Source: Liolophura sinensis (taxonomy: Eukaryota; Mollusca; Polyplacophora; Chitonida; Chitonidae). Taken from it: a stretch of 64,000 bases of DNA. The stretch spans positions 1 through 64,000 of the forward strand of contig NC_088301.1 in the NCBI RefSeq assembly GCF_032854445.1, in the 5' to 3' direction. Positions within the stretch are counted from its first letter, which is position 1. Each line of letters starts with the position of its first letter. Positions 56,167 through 64,000 of the stretch are shown here, in pieces. The notes below the pieces were generated by a model, which saw only the letters and a program-made list of their open reading frames with translations, did not search any database and was not told the DNA's origin. The position numbers and the translations under genes are program-made.

Positions 56167-57159
56167 CCAAGTCCTTTATCACACGGACAGTTGCTCAATA
56201 AACTGGAGAATGGTGACCCGCCATCGTTGCGGCGGTGGAATTTTACACAGCACAGTAGAGACAAAACAAGCGTGAAAAAAGCGTCGTTTCCATCCACGGA
56301 CCTCTGGCTTATGAACACACACCCCCAACACAACTTACGTTTTTCGGGAGGGACGAATGTAATTCCCTGTAATTTAGGCTGTAAAGTCTTTTTTATTTGC
56401 TGCCAGTCTGCAGATTTTCTTCTACAGGTATCAAAATGATGGAAATTGTCTAAGCTGTGAGCGGGTATGAGTTTTAATGATGAAAGTTTGAAATTCTGGG
56501 CGAGAAGACACAAGGAGACAGGTGGTGATGAGGCTGCGAGTGACGTCTCCTTGACGTTGCTAGGCACACCTATGCTGCCGGCATAGAAAGGTCCAGGATT
56601 TTCACCGTTAACCTGGGTCAAGATTTTTATGGCTTCTTTCTCACAGACTGGGCTAGGCATGCACCAAAGCTTATTGGCCACGAAGTTTTTGGGACTGAGC
56701 TTCAGCGCTAAATGTTAACATTGTCGCTGAGGGAAAATAATGGAGGTGCGTGGCCTGTAGTGACACTTGTGCCAAAACACGTAATGTGTCATTGTGTGCT
56801 CAGACTTTGCACCATCCCTAAAATATTTGGTGGGTACATCTGCGATGTGGTTTGCATTGGCATGGAACTTGATTGAGCAGTTTTAAAACTTTTATGTGCT
56901 ATATTTTCCCCATATATCCGATTTGTCTAAATATCGACAAAAATGCTCTGTGGTTTAGGGTAGTACGGGAGTATGAGTAAGCTGGAACAAACACGGACAA
57001 CGTTTTATCACTTCTGGCTTTTGAAATGTCTCTTTTTGGGGCTGACATTGGACAAATCCAATTACCACACAGACCGTTGTTGAGTATACTGGAGATTTGT
57101 GACAAGGCAAGGTTGCGAGAATTGAGTGTTACATAGCACACTAGAGACAAAACAAGTGT

Positions 57160-57231
57160 TAGCAGAGCGTGGTTTCGATCCACGGACCTCTGGGTTATGG
57201 GCCCAGCACGCTTCCACTGCGCCACTCTGCT
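57160..57231 (-). tRNA. initiator tRNA-Met (CAU), unit 37
   Basis: Identical to reference. Confidence 0.97.
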
Positions 57232-57397
57232 GTTAAACGAAAGGGTCTGCGCTATACACAACACAATCACTACCGGCACAATTGCATCTGATCAAAACAA
57301 GCCCGTGTTTGGCCAAAAAGTGCCAAACAAGAAACGCCAGATACTACTAGGAGGGTTCAAATAAACCTCTTGGCTGGATCTCACATCCTATAAGATT

Positions 57398-57469
57398 GCG
57401 TCGGTGGTGTAATGGTCAGCATGGTTGCCTTCCAAGCAGTCGATCCGGGTTAGATTCCCGGCCGACGCA
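57398..57469 (+). tRNA. tRNA-Gly (UCC), unit 37, B box broken
   Basis: C56 to A in the B box; otherwise reference. Probably silent. Confidence 0.87.
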
Positions 57470-58462
57470 CCAAGTCTTTTATCACACGGACAGTTGCTCA
57501 ATAAACTGGAGAATGGTGACCCGCCATCGTTGCGGCAGTGGAATTTTACACAGCACAGTAGAGACAAAACAAGCGTGAGAAAGGCGTCGTTTCCATCCAC
57601 GGACCTCTGGCTTATGAACACACACCCCCAACACAACTTACGTTTTTCGGGAGGGACGAATGTAATTCCCTGTAATTTAGGCTGTAAAGTCTTTTTTATT
57701 TGCTGCCAGTCTGCAGATTTTCTTCTACAGGTATCAAAATGATGGAAATTGTCTAAGCTGTGAGCGGGTATGAGTTTTAATGATGAAAGTTTGAAATTCT
57801 GGGCGAGAAGACACAAGGAGACAGGTGGTGATGAGGCTGCGAGTGACGCCTCCTTGACGTTGCTAGGCACACCTATGCTGCCGGCATAGAAAGGTCCAGG
57901 ATTTTCACCGTTAACCTGGGTCAAGATTTTTATGGCTTCTTTCTCACAGACTGGGCTAGGCATGCACCAAAGCTTATTGGCCACGAAGTTTTTGGGACTG
58001 AACTTCAGCGCTAAATGTTAACATTGTCGCTGAGGGAAAATAATGGAGGTGCGTGGCCTGTAGTGACACTTGTGCCAAAACACGTAATGTGTCATTGTGT
58101 GCTCAGACTTTGCACCATCCCTAAAATATTTGGTGGGTACATCTGCGATGTGGTTTGCATTGGCATGGAACTTGATTGAGCAGTTATAAAACTTTTATGT
58201 GCTATATTTTCCCCACATATCCGATTTGTCTAAATATCGACAAAAATGCTCTGTGGTTGAGGGTAGTACGGGTGTATGAGTAAGCTGGAACAAACACGGA
58301 CAACGTTTCATCACTCCTGGCTTTTGAAATGTCTCTTTTTGGGGCTGACATTGGACAAATCCAATTACCACACAGACCGTTGTTGAGTATACTGGAGATT
58401 TGTGACAAGGCATGGTTGCGAGAATTGAGTGTTACATAGCACACTAGAGACAAAACAAGAAT

Positions 58463-58534
58463 TAGCAGAGCGTGGTTTCGATCCACGGACCTCTGGGTTA
58501 TGGGCCCAGCACGCTTCCACTGCGCCACTCTGCT
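58463..58534 (-). tRNA. initiator tRNA-Met (CAU), unit 38
   Basis: Body identical to reference; trailer ATTCTTG as in unit 26. Confidence 0.97.
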
Positions 58535-58700
58535 GTTAAAAGAAATTATCTGAGCTATACACAACACAATCACTACCGGCACAATTGCATCTGATCAAAA
58601 CAAGCCCGTCTTTGGCCAAAAAGTGCCAAACAAGAAACGCCAGATACTACCAGGAGGGTTCAAATAAACCTCTTGGCTGGATCTCACATCCTATAAGATT

Positions 58701-58772
58701 GCGTCGGTGGTGTAATGGTCAGCATGGTTGCCTTCCAAGCAGTCGATCCGGGTTCGATTCCCGGCCGACGCA
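58701..58772 (+). tRNA. tRNA-Gly (UCC), unit 38
   Basis: Identical to reference; T4 stop present. Confidence 0.97.
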
Positions 58773-59765
58773 CCAAGTATTTTATCACACGGACAGTTGC
58801 TCAATAAACTGGAGAATGGTGACCCGCCATCGTTGCGGCAGTGGAATTTTACACAGCACAGTAGAGACAAAACAAGCGTGAAAAAAGCGTTGTTTCCATC
58901 CACGGACCTCTGGCTTATGAACACACACCCCCAACACAACTTACGTTTTTCGGGAGGGACGAATGTAATTCCCTGTAATTTAGGCTGTAAAGCCTTTTTT
59001 ATTTGCTGCCAGTCTGCAGATTTTCTTCTACAGGTATCAAAATGATGGAAATTGTCTAAGCTGTGAACGGGTATGAGTTTTAATGATGAAAGTTTGAAAT
59101 TCTGGGCGAGAAGACACAAGGAGACAGGTGGTGATGAGGCTGCGAGTGACGTCTCCTTGACGTTGCTAGGCACACCTATGCTGCCGGCATAGAAAGGTCC
59201 AGGATTTTCACCGTTAACCTGGGTCAAGATTTTTATGGCTTCTTTCTCACAGACTGGGCTAGGCATGCACCAAAGCTTATTGGCCACGAAATTTTTGGGA
59301 CTGAGCTTCAGCGCTGAATGTTAACATTGTCGCTGAGGGAAAATAATGGAGGTGTGTGGCCTGTAGTGACACTTGTGCCAAAACACGTAATGTGTCATTG
59401 TGTGCTCAGACTTTGCACCATCCGTAAAATATTTGGTGGGTACATCTGCGATGTGGTTTGCATTGGCATGGAACTTGATTGAGCAGTTATAAAACTTTTA
59501 TGTGCTATATTTTCCCCACATATCCGATTTGTCTAAATATCGACAAAAATGCTCTGTGGTTGAGGGTAGTACGGGTGTATGAGTAAGCTGGAACAAACAC
59601 GGACAACGTTTCATCACTCCTGGCTTTTGAAATGTCTCTTTTTGGGGCTGACATTGGACAAATCCAATTACCACACAGACCGTTGTTGAGTATACTGGAG
59701 ATTTGTGACAAGGCATGGTTGCGAGAATTGAGTGTTACATAGCACACTAGAGACAAAACAAGTGT

Positions 59766-59837
59766 TAGCAGAGCGTGGTTTCGATCCACGGACCTCTGGG
59801 TTATGGGCCCAGCACGCTTCCACTGCGCCACTCTGCT
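59766..59837 (-). tRNA. initiator tRNA-Met (CAU), unit 39
   Basis: Identical to reference. Confidence 0.97.
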
Positions 59838-60003
59838 GTTAAAAGAAATTATCTGAGCTATACACAACACAATCACTACCGGCACAATTGCATCTGATCA
59901 AAACAAGCCCGTCTTTGGCCAAAAAGTGCCAAACAAGAAACGCCAGATACTACCAGGAGGGTTCAAATAAACCTCTTGGCTGGATCTCACATCCTATAAG
60001 ATT

Positions 60004-60075
60004 GCGTCGGTGGTGTAATGGTCAGCATGGTTGCCTTCCAAGCAGTCGATCCGGGTTCGATTCCCGGCCGACGCA
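60004..60075 (+). tRNA. tRNA-Gly (UCC), unit 39
   Basis: Identical to reference; T4 stop present. Confidence 0.97.
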
Positions 60076-61068
60076 CCAAGTATTTTATCACACGGACAGT
60101 TGCTCAATAAACTGGAGAATGGTGACCCGCCATCGTTGCGGCAGTGGAATTTTACACAGCACAGTAGAGACAAAACAAGCGTGAAAAAAGCGTCGTTTCC
60201 ATCCACGGACCTCTGGCTTATGAACACACACCCCCAACACAACTTACGTTTTTCGGGAGGGACGAATGTAATTCCCTGTAATTTAGGCTGTAAAGCCTTT
60301 TTTATTTGCTGCCAGTCTGCAGATTTTCTTCTACAGGTATCAAAATGATGGAAATTGTCTAAGCTGTGAACGGGTATGAGTTTTAATGATGAAAGTTTGA
60401 AATTCTGGGCGAGAAGACACAAGGAGACAGGTGGTGATGAGGCTGCGAGTGACGTCTCCTTGACGTTGCTAGGCACACCTATGCTGCCGGCATAGAAAGG
60501 TCCAGGATTTTCACCGTTAACCTGGGTCAAGATTTTTATGGCTTCTTTCTCACAGACTGGGCTAGGCATGCACCAAAGCTTATTGGCCACGAAGTTTTTG
60601 GGACTGAGCTTCAGCGCTAAATGTTAACATTGTCGCTGAGGGAAAATAATGGAGGTGCGTGGCCTGTACTGACACTTGTGCCAAAACACGTAATGTGTCA
60701 TTGTGTGCCCAGACTTTGCACCATCCCTAAAATATTTGGTGGGTACATCTGCGATGTGGTTTGCATTGGCATGGAACTTGATTGAGCAGTTATAAAACTT
60801 TTATGTGCTATATTTTCCCCACATATCCGATTTGTCTAAATATCGACAAAAATGCTCTGTGGTTGAGGGTAGTACGGGTGTATGAGTAAGCTGGAACAAA
60901 CACGGACAACGTTTCATCACTCCTGGCTTTTGAAATGTCTCTTTTTGGGGCTGACATTGGACAAATCCAATTACCACACAGACCGTTGTTGAGTATACTG
61001 GAGATTTGTGACAAGGCATGGTTGCGAGAATTGAGTGTTACATAGCACACTAGAGACAAAACAAGTGT

Positions 61069-61140
61069 TAGCAGAGCGTGGTTTCGATCCACGGACCTCT
61101 GGGTTATGGGCCCAGCACGCTTCCACTGCGCCACTCTGCT
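61069..61140 (-). tRNA. initiator tRNA-Met (CAU), unit 40
   Basis: Identical to reference. Confidence 0.97.
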
Positions 61141-61306
61141 GTTAAAAGAAATTATCTGAGCTATACACAACACAATCACTACCGGCACAATTGCATCTGA
61201 TCAAAACAAGCCCGTCTTTGGCCAAAAAGTGCCAAACAAGAAACGCCAGATACTACCAGGAGGGTTCAAATAAACCTCTTGGCTGGATCTCACATCCTAT
61301 AAGATT

Positions 61307-61378
61307 GCGTCGGTGGTGTAATGGTCAGCATGGTTGCCTTCCAAGCAGTCGATCCGGGTTCGATTCCCGGCCGACGCA
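61307..61378 (+). tRNA. tRNA-Gly (UCC), unit 40
   Basis: Identical to reference; T4 stop present. Confidence 0.97.
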
Positions 61379-62371
61379 CCAAGTATTTTATCACACGGAC
61401 AGTTGCTCAATAAACTGGAGAATGGTGACCCGCCATCGTTGCGGCGGTGGAATTTTACACAGCACAGTAGAGACAAAACAAGCGTGAAAAAAGCGTCGTT
61501 TCCATCCACGGACCTCTGGCTTATGAACACACACCCCCAACACAACTTACGTTTTTCGGGAGGGACGAATGTAATTCCCTGTAATTTAGGCTGTAAAGCC
61601 TTTTTTATTTGCTGCCAGTCTGCAGATTTTCTTCTACAGGTATCAAAATGATGGAAATTGTCTAAGCTGTGAACGGGTATGAGTTTTAATGATGAAAGTT
61701 TGAAATTCTGGGCGAGAAGACACAAGGAGACAGGTGGTGATGAGGCTGCGAGTGACGTCTCCTTGACGTTGCTATGCACACCTATGCTGCCGGCATAGAA
61801 AGGTCCAGGATTTTCACCGTTAACCTGGGTCAAGATTTTTATGGCTTCTTTCTCACAGACTGGGCTAGGCATGCACCAAAGCTTATTGGCCACGAAGTTT
61901 TTGGGACTGAGCTTCAGCGCTAAATGTTAACATTGTCGCTGAGGGAAAATAATGGAGGTGCGTGGCCTGTACTGACACTTGTGCCAAAACACGTAATGTG
62001 TCATTGTGTGCCCAGACTTTGCACCATCCCTAAAATATTTGGTGGGTACATCTGCGATGTGGTTTGCATTGGCATGGAACTTGATTGAGCAGTTTTAAAA
62101 CTTTTATGTGCTATATTTTCCCCACATATCCGATTTGTCTAAATATCGACAAAAATGCTCTGTGGTTGAGGGTAGTGCAGGTGTATGAGTAAGCTGGAAC
62201 AAACACGGACAACGTTTCATCACTCCTGGCTTTTGAAATGTCTCTTTTTGGGGCTGACATTGGACAAATCCAATTACCACACAGACCGTTGTTGAGTATA
62301 CTGGAGATTTGTGACAAGGCATGGTTGCGAGAATTGAGTGTTACATAGCACACTAGAGACAAAACAAGTGT

Positions 62372-62443
62372 TAGCAGAGCGTGGTTTCGATCCACGGACC
62401 TCTGGGTTATGGGCCCAGCACGCTTCCACTGCGCCACTCTGCT
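62372..62443 (-). tRNA. initiator tRNA-Met (CAU), unit 41
   Basis: Identical to reference. Confidence 0.97.
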
Positions 62444-62609
62444 GTTAAAAGAAAGGATCTGAGCTATACACAACACAATCACTACCGGCACAATTGCATC
62501 TGATCAAAACAAGCCCGTGTTTGGCCAAAAAGTGCCAAACAAGAAACGCCAGATACTACTAGGAGGGTTCAAATAAACCTCTTGGCTGGATCTCACATCC
62601 TATAAGATT

Positions 62610-62681
62610 GCGTCGGTGGTGTAATGGTCAGCATGGTTGCCTTCCAAGCAGTCGATCCGGGTTAGATTCCCGGCCGACGCA
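62610..62681 (+). tRNA. tRNA-Gly (UCC), unit 41, B box broken
   Basis: C56 to A in the B box, as in units 1, 25 and 37. Probably silent. Confidence 0.87.
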
Positions 62682-63674
62682 CCAAGTCTTTTATCACACG
62701 GACAGTTGCTCAAAAAACTGGAGAATGGTGACCCGCCATCGTTGCGGCAGTGGAATTTTACACAGCACAGTAGAGACAAAACAAGCGTGAGAAAGGCGTC
62801 GTTTCCATCCACGGACCTCTGGCTTATGAACACACACCCCCAACACAACTTACGTTTTTCGGGAGGGACGAATGTAATTCCCTGTAATTTAGGCTGTAAA
62901 GTCTTTTTTATTTGCTGCCAGTCTGCAGATTTTCTTCTACAGGTATCAAAATGATGGAAATTGTCTAAGCTGTGAGCGGGTATGAGTTTTAATGATGAAA
63001 GTTTGAAATTCTGGGCGAGAAGACACAAGGAGACAGGTGGTGATGAGGCTGCGAGTGACGCCTCCTTGACGTTGCTAGGCACACCTATGCTGCCGGCATA
63101 GAAAGGTCCAGGATTTTCACCGTTAACCTGGGTCAAGATTTTTATGGCTTCTTTCTCACAGACTGGGCTAGGCATGCACCAAAGCTTATTGGCCACGAAG
63201 TTTTTGGGACTGAGCTTCAGCGCTAAATGTTAACATTGTCGCTGAGGGAAAATAATGGAGGTGCGTGGCCTGTACTGACACTTGTGCCAAAACACGTAAT
63301 GTGTCATTGTGTGCCCAGACTTTGCACCATCCGTAAAATATTTGGTGGGTACATCTGCGATGTGGTTTGCATTGGCATGGAACTTGATTGAGCAGTTTTA
63401 AAACTTTTATGTGCTATATTTTCCCCACATATCCGATTTGTCTAAATATCGACAAAAATGCTCTGTGGTTGAGGGTAGTACGGGTGTATGAGTAAGCTGG
63501 AACAAACACGGACAACGTTTCATCACTCCTGGCTTTTGAAATGTCTCTTTTTGGGGCTGACATTGGACAAATCCAATTACCACACAGACCGTTGTTGAGT
63601 ATACTGGAGATTTGTGACAAGGCATGGTTGCGAGAATTGAGTGTTACATAGCACACTAGAGACAAAACAAGTGT

Positions 63675-63746
63675 TAGCAGAGCGTGGTTTCGATCCACGG
63701 ACCTCTGGGTTATGGGCCCAGCACGCTTCCACTGCGCCACTCTGCT
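63675..63746 (-). tRNA. initiator tRNA-Met (CAU), unit 42
   Basis: Identical to reference. Confidence 0.97.
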
Positions 63747-63912
63747 GTTAAAAGAAAGGATCTGAGCTATACACAACACAATCACTACCGGCACAATTGC
63801 ATCTGATCAAAACAAGCCCGTCTTTGGCCAAAAAGTGCCAAACAAGAAACGCCAGATACTACTAGGAGGGTTCAAATAAACCTCTTGGCTGGATCTCACA
63901 TCCTATAAGATT

Positions 63913-63984
63913 GCGTCGGTGGTGTAATGGTCAGCATGGTTGCCTTCCAAGCAGTCGATCCGGGTTCGATTCCCGGCCGACGCA
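63913..63984 (+). tRNA. tRNA-Gly (UCC), unit 42
   Basis: Identical to reference, with CCA and a T4 stop just inside the window edge. Confidence 0.97.
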
Positions 63985-64000
63985 CCAAGTATTTTATCAC

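Larger units (their letters stand above)
44267..59480. repeat. Ten-unit block, second copy with local expansions (units 27-38)
   Basis: Counterpart of 31305-44266. It carries unit 30 as an extra unit and a 2,590-bp dimer (Gly 32 to Gly 34) repeated next to itself. Markers such as the terminator deletion, the broken iMet T arm, the Gly 5:68/4:69 mismatches and the B-box C56A allele keep their order. Similarity in phase fades around 59,500. Confidence 0.83.
58463..62371. repeat. Recent tandem triplication (units 38-40)
   Basis: Three consecutive 1,303-bp units share several variants elsewhere seen only in unit 26: TACCAGGAGG in the divergent spacer, AAAGAAATTATC beside iMet, GAACGGG and AAGCCTTT in the distal spacer. 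They differ from each other at few positions. Confidence 0.85.
22763..64000. repeat. Tandem tRNA array, segment 3 (units 11-42)
   Basis: Thirty-two tRNA pairs in an uninterrupted head-to-tail run. Spacing is 1303 bp in most units, 1251 bp after Gly 14, 17, 27 and 30 (52-bp deletion), 1287 bp after Gly 22, 32 and 34 (16-bp deletion removing the Gly terminator), and 1302 bp where a unit has lost one base. The array runs off the right edge 16 bp after Gly 42. Confidence 0.97.

Noticed and set aside
1-64000. CRISPR array or plain satellite
   Set aside because: The period is about 1.3 kb, there are no short repeat/spacer alternations, and each unit holds folded tRNA genes with Pol III signals.

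Overview
The window is almost entirely one tandem array. A unit of about 1,303 bp repeats 42 times. Each unit carries two divergently transcribed tRNA genes: an initiator tRNA-Met (CAU) on the minus strand and a tRNA-Gly (UCC) on the plus strand, 166 bp apart. The remaining ~990 bp of the unit is spacer with no credible protein gene. Cloverleaf folds, internal A and B boxes, T-run terminators and initiator hallmarks (A1:U72, three G:C pairs in the anticodon stem, A54) are directly readable. This points to nuclear DNA of an animal. The iMet sequence looks closer to invertebrate than to vertebrate forms as I remember them, but I cannot name the species.

Layout: array segment 1 (1-8822, units 1-7); a full-length non-LTR retrotransposon on the minus strand (8823-14004); array segment 2 (14005-17571, units 8-10); a second full-length copy of the same element on the plus strand (17573-22765); array segment 3 (about 22763-64000, units 11-42). 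The element is about 5.2 kb. ORF1 has three CCHC knuckles and an acidic tail; ORF2 has an apurinic-like endonuclease, a reverse transcriptase and a C-terminal Cys/His motif. It reads as a member of the Tx1 branch of the L1 group, a branch that includes families specialised on multicopy RNA genes. The two copies face each other and make a 5.2-kb inverted repeat around three tRNA units.

The array records its own history. Every unit holds a decayed second copy of the iMet module just downstream of tRNA-Gly (gap-free over 143 nt, about 79% identical by hand count). Units come in length classes (1303, 1251, 1287 and one of 1075 bp). A ten-unit block of 12,962 bp (31305-44266) is tandemly duplicated with two later local expansions that fully account for the changing offset. 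Damaged tRNA alleles (broken B box, T arm, anticodon stem or terminator) have been carried along by these duplications, so the 84 tRNA genes are a mix of apparently intact and probably silent copies.

The recurrent 60-200 residue open frames in the array are readings through tRNA genes and spacer. Variation between units in the longest one is mostly amino-acid changing, so they are not annotated as genes.
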